Below are positions 16,753 to 25,320 of a stretch of 64,000 nt of DNA, piece by piece. The DNA is from Methylosinus sporium (GTDB lineage Bacteria > Pseudomonadota > Alphaproteobacteria > Rhizobiales > Beijerinckiaceae), in NCBI RefSeq assembly GCF_003113265.1, contig NZ_PUIV01000002.1:62001-126000 (forward strand), in the 5' to 3' direction. Numbering within the stretch: the first letter of the stretch is position 1; each line of letters opens with the position of its first letter. The notes beneath the pieces were generated by a model. It searched no databases. It was not told the origin of the DNA and saw only the letters and a program-made list of their open reading frames with translations. Position numbers and translations under genes: made by a program.

Positions 16753-18312
16753 ATGATCGATATCACACGCCGCCGGCTTCTCGGCGCGATGGTCGCGGCG
16801 GGCGCTCAGGCCGCGCCGCTGGGGCGCGCGGTCGCACAATCCGTCCCCAATGGGCAACAGCCGCGTTTTGGTCTCGAGGATGTGACGCGCCGCGCCCGCG
16901 AACTCGCGGGCGCGCCCTTCGAGGCGGCGCCGCCGCAGCTGCCCGACGAATTGGCGAAGCTCGACTTCGACTCCTTCCGCGATCTGCGCTTCCGTCCGGA
17001 AAAAGCGCTGTTCTCCAATATTCCCGGCTCTTTCCGGCTGCACACCTTCCATCTCGGCTTTCTCTACAAGCGCCCGGTGACGGTGAACACGATCAGGGAC
17101 GGCATTCCGACGCCTATCCCTTATTCGGCGTCGCTGTTCGACTACGGCCGCAACAAATTCGAGAAGACTCTGCCGATCAACATCGGCTTCGCCGGCTTCC
17201 GCCTGCATTTTCCGCTCAATGATCCGCATGTTCACGACGAGGTGATCTCCTTCCTCGGCGCGAGCTATTTTCGCTTTCTCGGTCGCGGCCAGCGCTACGG
17301 GCTTTCGGCGCGCGGGCTCTGCGTCGACTGCGGCGACAATACGGAGGTCTTCCCCTTCTTCCGCGAATTCTGGATCGAGACCCCGCAGCCGGGAAGCAAT
17401 CGCATCACCATTTACGCGCTGCTCGACGGCGAGGCGGCGACCGGCGCCTATCGCTTCGATCTCGCGACGGGCCAGGACAGCACGATCGACGTGCAGGCGA
17501 CGATCTTCCCGCGCCGCAAGGGGAAGTTCGGCCTCGCGCCGCTCACTTCAATGTATCTCACCGGCGAGAACGACCGCCGTATGCGCGACGGCTTCCGCAC
17601 CGAGCTGCATGATTCGGACGGGCTGCTCGTCCATGGCGACTCGAAGGAATGGCTCTGGCGCCCGCTCGCCAATGCGCCGATCGCGCGGCTGACCACTTTC
17701 TCCGATCCAAATATTCGCGGCTTCGGGCTGATGCAGCGCGACCGCAATTTCGAGGCCTATCAGGACATCGACCTCGCCTATGAGCGCCGGCCGAGCTATT
17801 TCATCGAGCCGCAAGGCGCCTGGGGCGAGGGCGCCGTCGAGCTGCTGGAGCTTCCGACGCTCGACGAGACCAACGACAATATCGTCGCCGCCTTCGTCGG
17901 CGCGCAGCCGCTCGAGATCGGCAAGCCCTTCTCCTACGCCTATCGCATCACCTCGCTGCTCGATCAGCCGCGTCTGTCGCCCAATGGCCGCGCGGTGAAT
18001 ACTTTCGACACGCCGGCGCGAGCGCTCGGCTCGGGCGAGTCGACGGCGCCCGGCGCGCATCGCTTCCTCGTCGATTTCGCCGGCGGCGATCTCGCGTATT
18101 ACGTCAATGATCCCTCGCAGGTGGAGGTGGTCGCCTCGGCCGCGAACGGCTCCGTCATTCGCTCGAGCGTCGCCGCCAATCCGCATATAGACGGGATACG
18201 CGTGATGTTCGACGTGGCGGCGAAATCGGGACAGACGGCGGATGTCCGCGTCTTCCTCAAGGCCGGTCCGCTCACGTTGACGGAGACGTGGACGTATCCG
18301 TGGACGCCGTGA
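16753..18312 (+). CDS. opgG: Periplasmic glucan biosynthesis protein OpgG/OpgD
   Basis: A 519-residue periplasmic protein acting in backbone processing of osmoregulated periplasmic glucans. The N-terminus is a Tat-type signal (TRRRLLGAM then an Ala-rich stretch to about residue 30), which is typical of OpgD; OpgG of enterobacteria uses Sec. Family landmarks are FDSFRDLRFRPEKALF near residue 75 and the DFQRDRNFEAYQD-like segment MQRDRNFEAYQD near residue 330. No glucosyltransferase opgH is adjacent. A symmetric hairpin follows, shared with convergent dinB. Confidence 0.92.
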   Translation: MIDITRRRLLGAMVAAGAQAAPLGRAVAQSVPNGQQPRFGLEDVTRRARELAGAPFEAAPPQLPDELAKLDFDSFRDLRFRPEKALFSNIPGSFRLHTFHLGFLYKRPVTVNTIRDGIPTPIPYSASLFDYGRNKFEKTLPINIGFAGFRLHFPLNDPHVHDEVISFLGASYFRFLGRGQRYGLSARGLCVDCGDNTEVFPFFREFWIETPQPGSNRITIYALLDGEAATGAYRFDLATGQDSTIDVQATIFPRRKGKFGLAPLTSMYLTGENDRRMRDGFRTELHDSDGLLVHGDSKEWLWRPLANAPIARLTTFSDPNIRGFGLMQRDRNFEAYQDIDLAYERRPSYFIEPQGAWGEGAVELLELPTLDETNDNIVAAFVGAQPLEIGKPFSYAYRITSLLDQPRLSPNGRAVNTFDTPARALGSGESTAPGAHRFLVDFAGGDLAYYVNDPSQVEVVASAANGSVIRSSVAANPHIDGIRVMFDVAAKSGQTADVRVFLKAGPLTLTETWTYPWTP

Positions 18313-18330
18313 GGAGCCGATGGAGGCCGG

Positions 18331-18370
18331 CGAATAGCGAGCAGGCGGCTCGCCGCCTGCTCGCTATTCG
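18331..18370. terminator. Bidirectional hairpin between opgG and dinB
   Basis: An exact 18-bp inverted repeat, 18331-18348 with 18353-18370 and a CTCG loop, lies between convergent stops at 18312 and 18373. The outer arm CGAATAGCGAGCAG resembles the hairpin at 3477-3510, so the two may belong to one repeat family. Confidence 0.65.
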
Positions 18371-18372
18371 GG

Positions 18373-19446
18373 TCACACCCCCAAGCTCAGCTGCGAATCG
18401 ACGGCTTCGCCCGCCGGCGCCAGCGACGAGAGCGTGACGCCGAGCAGGCGCACGCCCTTCGGCGAGGGAAACAGCGGATGCAGCAGCGCCCGCGCCGCCG
18501 CCTCCAGCGCGGCGCGCGAGGCGATCGGCGCCACGCTGGTGCTGCGCCGCGTGATCTGCTGAAAATCCGCATATTTGACTTTGACCGTAACCGTGCGTCC
18601 CGTGATTCGCGCGCCCTCGCAATGGGCGGCGACGCGCGTGACGATGGGCGCGAGAGCGGCGACGGCCTCGTCCAAAGCGAAGAGGTCCTGCGCGAAGGTC
18701 ACTTCGGCGCCGATCGATTTTCGAATGCGGTCCGGTCGCACCTCGCGATCGTCGACGCCGCGCGCGATGCCGTAATAATAGCCGCCCGCTTTGCCGAAAT
18801 GCATTTGCAGGAAAGGCAGCGTCTTGGCGCGCAGATCGAGGCCCGTCTCTATGCCGAGCGCATTCATTTTCTTCGTCGTCGCCGGCCCGACGCCGTGGAA
18901 CTTGCCGATCGGCAGGGCGGCGACGAAATCGGCGCCCTTGTCCGGCGGGATGACGAAGAGACCATTCGGCTTGTTCTGGTCGGAAGCGAGCTTGGCGAGA
19001 AATTTGTTGTAGGAGACGCCGGCCGAGGCGGTGAGCCGCGTCTCCTCGCGAATGCGCGCTCTGATCTCTTCTGCGATACGAGTTGCGGAGGCGATGCGCT
19101 TGCGATTGTCGGTGACGTCGAGATAGGCCTCGTCCAGCGAGAGCGGCTCGACCAAGGGCGTATAGTCGAGAAAGATCGCGCGAATGCGGCGCGAGACCTC
19201 GCGATAGACGTCGAAGCGCGGCGGCGCGAAAACGAGATCGGGACAGCGCCTCATCGCAGTGACCGAGGGCATGGCCGAGCGCACGCCGAAAGCGCGCGCC
19301 TCATAGCTCGCCGCCGCCACGACGCCGCGCGCGCGCGGCGAGCCGACGGCGACGGGTCTTCCGCGCAATTGCGGATTATCGCGCTGTTCGACCGACGCAT
19401 AGAAAGCGTCCATGTCGACATGAATGATCTTGCGTTGTGACGCCAT
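18373..19446 (-). CDS. dinB: DNA polymerase IV (Y-family)
   Basis: A translesion polymerase of 357 residues. The catalytic acidic residues are in HVDMDAFYASVE (residues about 8-19) and SLDEAYLDVT (near residue 102); the thumb helix-hairpin-helix and little-finger domain follow. The ATG at 19446 begins directly at the palm domain. The longer frame to 19524 is not supported. No LexA box is evident in the 200 bases upstream. Confidence 0.95.
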   Translation of the reverse strand: MASQRKIIHVDMDAFYASVEQRDNPQLRGRPVAVGSPRARGVVAAASYEARAFGVRSAMPSVTAMRRCPDLVFAPPRFDVYREVSRRIRAIFLDYTPLVEPLSLDEAYLDVTDNRKRIASATRIAEEIRARIREETRLTASAGVSYNKFLAKLASDQNKPNGLFVIPPDKGADFVAALPIGKFHGVGPATTKKMNALGIETGLDLRAKTLPFLQMHFGKAGGYYYGIARGVDDREVRPDRIRKSIGAEVTFAQDLFALDEAVAALAPIVTRVAAHCEGARITGRTVTVKVKYADFQQITRRSTSVAPIASRAALEAAARALLHPLFPSPKGVRLLGVTLSSLAPAGEAVDSQLSLGV

Positions 19447-19652
19447 ATGGACGCTTTGTGAGCGAAACGCCGAGCGAGCCGCTGCGGGAGCGCGAAAAAT
19501 CTCACGTCGGCGCGCGGGATTCAACCCGAGGGCGTCGCTGGCGACGCGGCCGCTCTTTCGAAAGGCGAGCTCGAGCGTCGCGCCGCCGCCCCTTGGAACC
19601 CCGGCCGCGCGCGACAGATGAAGGACGTCAGCCCCGACGTCGCGGCGCAGTC

Positions 19653-20414
19653 ATGATCCGATTGGAGCATGTCAGTAAATGTTTCGGCGGCGCGCGCGTC
19701 GTCGACGACGTCACGCTGACGATAGAGCCCGCGCGCGCCACGGCGCTGATCGGCCCCTCCGGCTCCGGCAAATCCACGCTTCTTTCCATGATCGTCGGGC
19801 TCACGACGCCCGATGACGGCGAGATCGAGGTGGCGCGCCATCTGCTGACGCCGCTCTCGGCGGAGAAGCTCCGGCGCCTCATGGGCTATGTGATTCAGGA
19901 GGGCGGCCTTTTCCCGCATCTCACCGCGCGCCGTAACATTGAGCTGATGGCGCGCGAGACGGGCTGGCCGGCGGAGCGTCGCGCGGCGCGGCTCGAGGAG
20001 CTGCTGCAGCTCACGCGCTTTCCGGCCGAGGCGCTGGAGCGCTTTCCGGCCGAGCTCTCCGGCGGCCAGCGGCAGCGCGTGGCGCTGATGCGCGCACTGA
20101 TGCTCGATCCCGAGATTTTGCTGATGGACGAGCCTCTCGGCGCGCTCGATCCGCTGATCCGCGCCGATCTTCAGGACGATCTCGCCGCGATTTTCGCGCG
20201 GCTGCGCAAGACCGTCGTCATCGTCACGCATGATCTCGCCGAGGCCGGCTTCTTCGCCGAGAGAATCGTGCTGATGAATCGCGGCCGCATCGTCCAGCAA
20301 GGACGCTTCGCCGATTTCGTCGAGCGGCCGGCGGAGGAATTCGTGACGCGCTTCGTGCGCGCCGGCGTGCGGCGGCTGTCCGATCTGCCGCTTCCGCCCG
20401 GGGGCGCGCGATGA
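19653..20414 (+). CDS. Osmoprotectant ABC transporter ATP-binding protein
   Basis: A 253-residue ABC ATPase of the OpuCA/ProV type (glycine betaine, choline, or other quaternary amine import). Walker A GPSGSGKST is at about residue 36, Q-loop VIQEGGLFPHLT at about 83, signature LSGGQRQRV at about 136, Walker B ILLMDEPLGALDP. The CBS domains of ProV are absent. ATG 19653 begins the cassette; the longer upstream frame is rejected. Its stop overlaps the next gene by 4 bases (ATGA), so the two are translationally coupled. Confidence 0.93.
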   Translation: MIRLEHVSKCFGGARVVDDVTLTIEPARATALIGPSGSGKSTLLSMIVGLTTPDDGEIEVARHLLTPLSAEKLRRLMGYVIQEGGLFPHLTARRNIELMARETGWPAERRAARLEELLQLTRFPAEALERFPAELSGGQRQRVALMRALMLDPEILLMDEPLGALDPLIRADLQDDLAAIFARLRKTVVIVTHDLAEAGFFAERIVLMNRGRIVQQGRFADFVERPAEEFVTRFVRAGVRRLSDLPLPPGGAR

Positions 20415-21904
20415 GGCGCGCTCTCGCAATGCTGCTCGCGCTTCTTCTGCTCGGCGCCTGCGCGCGCGAGGGAGACGCTGTGCGCATCGGCTCGAAGACC
20501 TTCACCGAATCCGTCATTCTCTCGAACATTGTCGCCGATCTCGCCGCCGCCTCGGGCGCGCGCGTCATTCGCCGTCCGGCGCTCGGCGGCACGCGGCTCG
20601 TCTGGAATGCGCTGCTCTCCGGCGAGATCGACGCCTATCCCGAATATACGGGCACGCTGCGGCAGGAGATTCTCGCCGAGCTGCGGCTCGCCAATGATCG
20701 CCAGCTCGCCGACGCGCTCGGCGAGCTCGGCCTGCGCATGAGCCTGCCGCTCGGCTTCGGCAATGGCTATGCGCTGGGAATGCGGCGCGACAAGGCCGAG
20801 GCGCTGGGCGTTCGCGATATCTCCGATCTCGCGCGGCATCCTTCGCTCGTCTTCGGCTTGAGCGAGGAATTGCTCGCCCGCGCCGATGGCTGGCCGGCGC
20901 TGCGCGCCGCCTATGGGCTCGCCGCGGAGGATGTGCGCGGGCTCGATCACGACATCGCCTATAAGGGTCTCATCGAGGGCGCGATCGATGTCGTCGATCT
21001 CTACGCCACCGATCCGCAGATCGCCGATCGGCGCATTCTCGTGCTCATCGACGACCGCAAGCTCTTCGCGGAAAATCGCGCCGTCCTGCTCTATCGCGCC
21101 GATCTCGAGCAGCGCGCGCCGCGGGCGGTCATGTCCATGCTGCGGCTCGAGGGCCGCATCGACGCGCCGGCGATGATCGCGATGAATGTCGCGGTGAGGA
21201 CGGGACTTCGCACAGAACGCGAGGCGGCGGCGAATTTCGTCGCTGCGCAATTCGGCGTCGAGGCGCCGGCGCCTTCGCAGAGCCTCGTCGAGCGCCTGTG
21301 GCGACGCACGCGCGAGCATCTCTTTCTCGTCGGCGTCTCGCTCGCGGCGGCGATCCTCGTCGCTGTGCCGCTCGGCGTCGCGGCGGCGAAGCGCCCGCGC
21401 CTCGGCCATGCGATTCTCGGCCTCGCCAGCGTGCTGCAGACGATTCCCTCGTTAGCTCTGCTCGTCTTCATGATTCCGCTGCTCGGCATCGGCGCGCCGC
21501 CTGCCATCGTCGCGCTCTTCCTCTATAGCCTGCTGCCGATCGTGCGGAATGTCGCGACCGGCCTCACGACGATTCCGCGCGCGATCGAAAATTCGGCGAT
21601 CGCCATCGGCCTTTCGCCCTGGCGGCGCTTGCTTCTCGTCGAATTGCCGATGGCTTCGCCGGCGATACTCGCGGGGCTGAAGACGGCGGCGGTCATCAAT
21701 GTCGGCACGGCGACTTTGGGCGCGCTCATCGGCGCCGGCGGCTATGGCCAGGCGATCTTCACCGGCGTGCGGCTGGACAATTTCGCGCTGATCCTCGAGG
21801 GCGCGATTCCGGCCGCGCTGATGGCGCTCGCCGTGCAAGGGCTGTTCGATCTCGCCGAGTCGTGGATCGTGCCGAGAGGCTTGCGGCTGAAGGCGAGCGG
21901 ATGA
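20411..21904 (+). CDS. Fused osmoprotectant-binding protein and ABC permease
   Basis: A 497-residue fusion. Residues 1-18 form a lipoprotein-type signal (LLLLGAC), 24-295 an OpuAC-type binding domain (IGSKTFTESVILSNIVADL, EYTGTL), and about 300-490 a ProW/OpuCB-type permease with about five to six helices. Binding domain first and permease second is the reverse of the OpuABC fusions usually described. If the Cys were cleaved and lipidated, the protein would be tethered in an unusual way; the segment may instead be an extra membrane anchor. The substrate is inferred to be a quaternary amine. Confidence 0.88.
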   Translation: MRRALAMLLALLLLGACAREGDAVRIGSKTFTESVILSNIVADLAAASGARVIRRPALGGTRLVWNALLSGEIDAYPEYTGTLRQEILAELRLANDRQLADALGELGLRMSLPLGFGNGYALGMRRDKAEALGVRDISDLARHPSLVFGLSEELLARADGWPALRAAYGLAAEDVRGLDHDIAYKGLIEGAIDVVDLYATDPQIADRRILVLIDDRKLFAENRAVLLYRADLEQRAPRAVMSMLRLEGRIDAPAMIAMNVAVRTGLRTEREAAANFVAAQFGVEAPAPSQSLVERLWRRTREHLFLVGVSLAAAILVAVPLGVAAAKRPRLGHAILGLASVLQTIPSLALLVFMIPLLGIGAPPAIVALFLYSLLPIVRNVATGLTTIPRAIENSAIAIGLSPWRRLLLVELPMASPAILAGLKTAAVINVGTATLGALIGAGGYGQAIFTGVRLDNFALILEGAIPAALMALAVQGLFDLAESWIVPRGLRLKASG

Positions 21905-21928
21905 CCTTTTCGCGCAATGTCGGCCGCG

Positions 21929-22828
21929 TCACTCCTTCGGGAAATCCAGCCGCATCTCGCGATAGCGCTCGGGGTCGTCGGCCCAGTTCTCGCGCACCTT
22001 CACGAACAAGAAGAGATGCACCTTCTGCTCGGCGGCCTCCGCGATCTCGCGGCGCGCGGCTTGGCCGATCGCCTTTATGGTGCGGCCGCCTTCGCCGATG
22101 ACGATCTTCTTCTGCCCGTCGCGTGTGACATAGATCGTCTGCTCTATGCGCGCCGAGCCGTCCTTCTGATTTTGCCAGGAATCGGTCTCGACCGTCGATT
22201 GATAGGGCAATTCGTCGTGCAGACGCTCGAAGATTTTTTCGCGCGTGATCTCGGCGGCGAGCAGCCGCAAAGGCGCGTCGGAGAGCTGGTCTTCGGGATA
22301 GAGCCAGGGCGAGGGCTTCATCAGCGCGGCGAGCTCGGCTTTGAGATCGGCGACGCCGTCGCCGTTCAGCGCCGAGATCATATAGGTCTCGATGAAATTC
22401 GCCTTTTGCGTGAGCGCCGCCGTGAGCGCCAGCAGAGAGTCGCGCGGCACGAGATCGATCTTGTTGAGCGCGAGAATCTTGGGCGCGGAGAGCGCGGCGA
22501 GCTTGGCGACGATCTCCTCCACCTCGGGCACGAGGCCGCGGCGCGCGTCGACCAGCAGCACGATGGCGTCGGCGTCGCCGGCGCCGGAGATGGCGCTCGC
22601 CACCATGGCGCGGTCCAGCCGACGCTTGGGCGCGAATATGCCGGGCGTGTCCACGAGGATGATCTGCGCCTCGCCCTCCAGCGCAATGCCGCGCACGAGG
22701 GCGCGCGTCGTCTGCGCCTTGCGGGAGACGATGGAGACTTTCGCGCCGACGAGCTGATTGAGCAGCGTCGATTTGCCGGCGTTGGGCGCGCCGACCAAGG
22801 CGACGAAGCCACAGCTTGTTTCGGTCAC
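21929..22828 (-). CDS. era: GTPase Era
   Basis: An essential GTPase that binds the 3' end of 16S rRNA during 30S maturation. It has 299 residues. G1 GAPNAGKST at residues 13-21, G3 DTPG near residue 60, G4 NKID near residue 122, and a C-terminal KH domain around 210-285 (VIGEGGRTIKAIG). Last gene of the acpS-lepB-rnc-era run, separated from rnc by about 180 bases of repeat-like DNA. Confidence 0.97.
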   Translation of the reverse strand: MTETSCGFVALVGAPNAGKSTLLNQLVGAKVSIVSRKAQTTRALVRGIALEGEAQIILVDTPGIFAPKRRLDRAMVASAISGAGDADAIVLLVDARRGLVPEVEEIVAKLAALSAPKILALNKIDLVPRDSLLALTAALTQKANFIETYMISALNGDGVADLKAELAALMKPSPWLYPEDQLSDAPLRLLAAEITREKIFERLHDELPYQSTVETDSWQNQKDGSARIEQTIYVTRDGQKKIVIGEGGRTIKAIGQAARREIAEAAEQKVHLFLFVKVRENWADDPERYREMRLDFPKE

Positions 22829-22875
22829 GAGAATGCGCCTTTCGATGTTGGCGTGAAGCCCTGGTTCAAGTCAGC

Positions 22876-22980
22876 GCCCTCACCTCGAGGAGCCGGCGTC
22901 TCGAAGGGTCGCGACGCCGCGCGCTGGAGCATCCTTCGAGGCTTTTTGCGTTCCGCAAAAAGCACCTCGGGATGAGGGGA
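22876..22980. repeat. Repeat-like palindromic element between era and rnc
   Basis: Contains ACCTCGAGG and CCTTCGAGG segments, GCTTTTTGCG-TTC-CGCAAAAAGC at 22941-22963 (perfect 10-bp stem) and a GGGATGAGG end. It resembles the CTCATCCTGAGG / TTCGAGACG type of Rhizobiales intergenic repeats. I see only this copy in the window. Confidence 0.5.
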
Positions 22981-23009
22981 TTGTGTTTTCGTGGTCGCGG
23001 AGCTGTTTC

Positions 23010-23711
23010 TCACGCGTCCTCCCGCTCGATCCCCTCGCGGTCGAGAAAGGCTTGGGCGGCGGATTGCTCCGCGGCGCGCTTGGAGGCGCCGGCGCCGCGC
23101 GCGGCCTCGAAACCCTCCACCTCCACCGCCACCTCGAAGAAGGGCGCGTGATCCGGCCCGCTGCGCGCGGCCAGCAGATAGCGCGGCGTGGCGAGACGTC
23201 GGGCCTGCGCCCATTCCTGCAGCGCGGTCTTGGCGTCGCGCAGCCGGCGCCCCGGCGCGCGCATACGTTCGGCGAAAGCGGCGCGCACCACGGCCTCCGC
23301 CGCCTGCGGGCCGCCGTCGAGATAGACCGCGCCGATGATCGCCTCGCACATATCGCCCAATATGGCGCGTTTCTTCCGCCCGCCCGTTTGCGCCTCGCCG
23401 TCGCCGAGCCGCATGAAGGGGCCGACGCCCCAGCGCTCGGCGACTTCGGCGCAGGATTCCTTGCGCACGAGATCGGCGAGCCGCCGCGACAATTCGCCCT
23501 CGCTCTCCTGCGGGAAATGCTCATAGAGCATATGGGCGACGACGACGCCGAGCACGCGATCGCCGAGAAATTCCAGCCGCTCGTAAGATTCCGGTCGCGC
23601 GGCGGAGGCGCTGACATGGGTCAGCGCATGTTCCAGCAGGCCGCGATTGGCGAAGCCATGGCCGACATTCGCCTCGAGAACGGCGAGGTCCTCTCGACTG
23701 CGAGCACCCAT
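23010..23711 (-). CDS. rnc: Ribonuclease III
   Basis: A double-strand-specific endoribonuclease for rRNA processing and mRNA decay. It has 233 residues from ATG 23711. The catalytic signature ERLEFLGDRVLG is near residue 44, with a double-stranded-RNA-binding domain from about 155 to the end. The frame continues to 23780 and would overlap lepB by 43 bases; neither start has a strong Shine-Dalgarno, so the start is uncertain. Confidence 0.95.
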   Translation of the reverse strand: MGARSREDLAVLEANVGHGFANRGLLEHALTHVSASAARPESYERLEFLGDRVLGVVVAHMLYEHFPQESEGELSRRLADLVRKESCAEVAERWGVGPFMRLGDGEAQTGGRKKRAILGDMCEAIIGAVYLDGGPQAAEAVVRAAFAERMRAPGRRLRDAKTALQEWAQARRLATPRYLLAARSGPDHAPFFEVAVEVEGFEAARGAGASKRAAEQSAAQAFLDREGIEREDA

Positions 23712-23737
23712 TTGCGTCTGCTTTTTGCCGAGCGGCG

Positions 23738-24529
23738 TCAATGCGCCGGCTTGAACAGGCGATCCCATCTGACCGTCCATGGCCAGCGCCAGAAGGCCAG
23801 AGCATATTCGTCCTTCTGCACCGAGAAGAAGATGATCTCGGCGCGGCCCACCAGATTTTCGAAGGGCACATAGCCGACGCCGCCTTCTGCCGGCGCGAAG
23901 CGCGAATCGGTGGAATTGTCGCGATTGTCGCCCATCATGAAATAATTGTTCGGCGGCACCACGAAGAGTTCGGTGTTGTCCTTATAGCCGTGATCGCCGT
24001 CGATCTCGATGATCGTATGGGCGACGCCGCCGGGCAAGGTCTCGATATAGGTCGGGACCTCGGTCTCGCGGCCGTCGCGGCTCTCGTGCTTTTCCCGGGG
24101 CTTGGCCTCGCGCGGCACGATCTCGCCATTGAGATAGAGGCGGCCGTCGATCATCTGGACGCGGTCGCCGGGCAGACCGATCACGCGCTTGATGTAATCG
24201 GTCTCATTGTCGCGCGGCAGCTTGAACACGACGACGTCGCCGCGCTTGGGCTGCGAGCCGAGCACGCGGCCGGAGAAGAGATCGAGCCGCCAATCGAGAT
24301 AAGGCACGGAGGGCAGCGAGTAGTTCGAATAGCCATAGGCGTATTTCGAGACGAAGACATAATCGCCGATCAGCAGCGTCGGGATCATCGAGCCCGAGGG
24401 AATGTTGAAGGGCTGAAACAGCAGCGTGCGAATGACGAGCGCTATGACCAGCGCCTGGACGATCACCTTGATCGTCTCGAGCAATCCACCTTCGTCGCGC
24501 CGTTCGGCGACCGAGACGTTCCTGCTCAA
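23738..24529 (-). CDS. lepB: Signal peptidase I
   Basis: Membrane-anchored serine protease that removes Sec and Tat signal peptides. It has 263 residues, one N-terminal membrane helix (about 17-36), the catalytic Ser in PSGSMIPTL (near 47), the catalytic Lys in YIKRVIGLPGD and the GDNRDNS box. It precedes rnc on the same strand, as in most alphaproteobacteria. A strong 25-bp inverted repeat separates it from upstream acpS. Confidence 0.96.
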   Translation of the reverse strand: MSRNVSVAERRDEGGLLETIKVIVQALVIALVIRTLLFQPFNIPSGSMIPTLLIGDYVFVSKYAYGYSNYSLPSVPYLDWRLDLFSGRVLGSQPKRGDVVVFKLPRDNETDYIKRVIGLPGDRVQMIDGRLYLNGEIVPREAKPREKHESRDGRETEVPTYIETLPGGVAHTIIEIDGDHGYKDNTELFVVPPNNYFMMGDNRDNSTDSRFAPAEGGVGYVPFENLVGRAEIIFFSVQKDEYALAFWRWPWTVRWDRLFKPAH

Positions 24530-24583
24530 ACTGCGTCACTCCCTTTTGGCCGAAGCCGCTTTCGGTCGTCCGTTTCGATTCGT

Positions 24584-24643
24584 GAGCGAGCCTGAAGGCT
24601 CGCGGTCCGGGGCGCGATGGACCGCGAGCCTTCAGGCTCGCTC
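24584..24643. repeat. Dispersed repeat family A, complete inverted copy (copy 2)
   Basis: Two exact 25-base arms (24584-24608 and 24619-24643) with a 10-base loop. Each arm itself contains the small hairpin GCGAGCCTGAAGGCTCGC. It lies between acpS and lepB, just downstream of the acpS stop, and might attenuate or stabilise the mRNA. Related sequences occur at 14817, 44634 and 51624. Confidence 0.75.
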
Positions 24644-24657
24644 GCATCGCTCGTCTA

Positions 24658-25053
24658 TCACGTCAGCGCCTCTATGAGAACCTGGGCCTGCGCGAGCGGA
24701 TATTCGTCGGTCAATGTGAGGTGAATGGCGATCCGCGCGCCCTGCGGCGCGATCTCGGCCAGACGCTCGGCGGCGGCGCCGGTCAGCTCGACCGTCGGCT
24801 TGCCGGAGGGCAGATTGACGACCCCCATGGTTTTCCAGGTAATTCCGTCGCTTATGCCGGTGCCGAGCGCCTTGGCGCAGGCCTCCTTGGCGGCGAAGCG
24901 CTTGGCGTAGGAGGCCGCGCGGGCGGCGCGTCCTTCCGATTTCTCGCGTTCGACATCGGTGAAGCAGCGGCGGATGAAGCGCTCGCCATAGCGCTCGAGC
25001 GCCTGCTCTATGCGGCGAATGTCGCAGAGATCGCTGCCGAAGCCGATGATCAT
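24658..25053 (-). CDS. acpS: Holo-[acyl-carrier-protein] synthase
   Basis: Transfers 4'-phosphopantetheine from CoA to acyl carrier protein. It has 131 residues, the signature GFGSDLCDI at the N-terminus with the Mg-binding Asp, and [15 protein letters not shown] near residue 53. Length is standard. It sits between lepB and pdxJ, a conserved order, but here a small gene is inserted upstream. Confidence 0.95.
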   Translation of the reverse strand: MIIGFGSDLCDIRRIEQALERYGERFIRRCFTDVEREKSEGRAARAASYAKRFAAKEACAKALGTGISDGITWKTMGVVNLPSGKPTVELTGAAAERLAEIAPQGARIAIHLTLTDEYPLAQAQVLIEALT

Positions 25054-25059
25054 GAATGC

Positions 25060-25284
25060 CTACTTTGAACTCGCTCGGATCATTTTGAAGTGTCTGAGCG
25101 CTGCTTCGATGTGCGGCCGAAACGCCGAGGGACACGGATGGACCCGAGCGGCTCGATCAAAACGGTTGGGAGCCTGCCCTCGCGTAAGTCCGAGTGACGC
25201 TTTTACATCAGCGATATAACAGGTCTTTGGAACTCGTCCGTAAGTCTCCTTCACGCGCTCGGCAATTGCTTGGTATGTGGCCAT
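25060..25284 (-). CDS. Small conserved protein inserted between acpS and pdxJ
   Basis: A 74-residue protein (MATYQAIAERVKETYGRVPKT at the start). The pattern V-K-x-Y-G-x-x-P-K-T-C-x-I-A-x-V-K, then A-P-N-R, C-P and a C-terminal HFxMI resembles a family of small uncharacterised proteins I have seen in many bacteria; no function is known to me. ATG 25284 has GGAGG 7 bases upstream, a strong signal, so it is probably translated. The stop is 6 bases before acpS. It is likely an insertion in a core operon rather than a core gene. Confidence 0.65.
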   Translation of the reverse strand: MATYQAIAERVKETYGRVPKTCYIADVKASLGLTRGQAPNRFDRAARVHPCPSAFRPHIEAALRHFKMIRASSK

Positions 25285-25320
25285 GCTTTCCTCCAAAAAT
25301 GACTGCCTATAATCCCCGGT

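Noticed and set aside
16176-16766. 196-residue minus-strand frame in the odc/opgG gap
   Set aside because: Basic, patternless sequence that runs through the probable odc leader; no Shine-Dalgarno or homologue pattern.
22829-23009. Possible small gene between era and rnc
   Set aside because: The DNA is repeat-like with nested palindromes; frames are shadows of the repeat.
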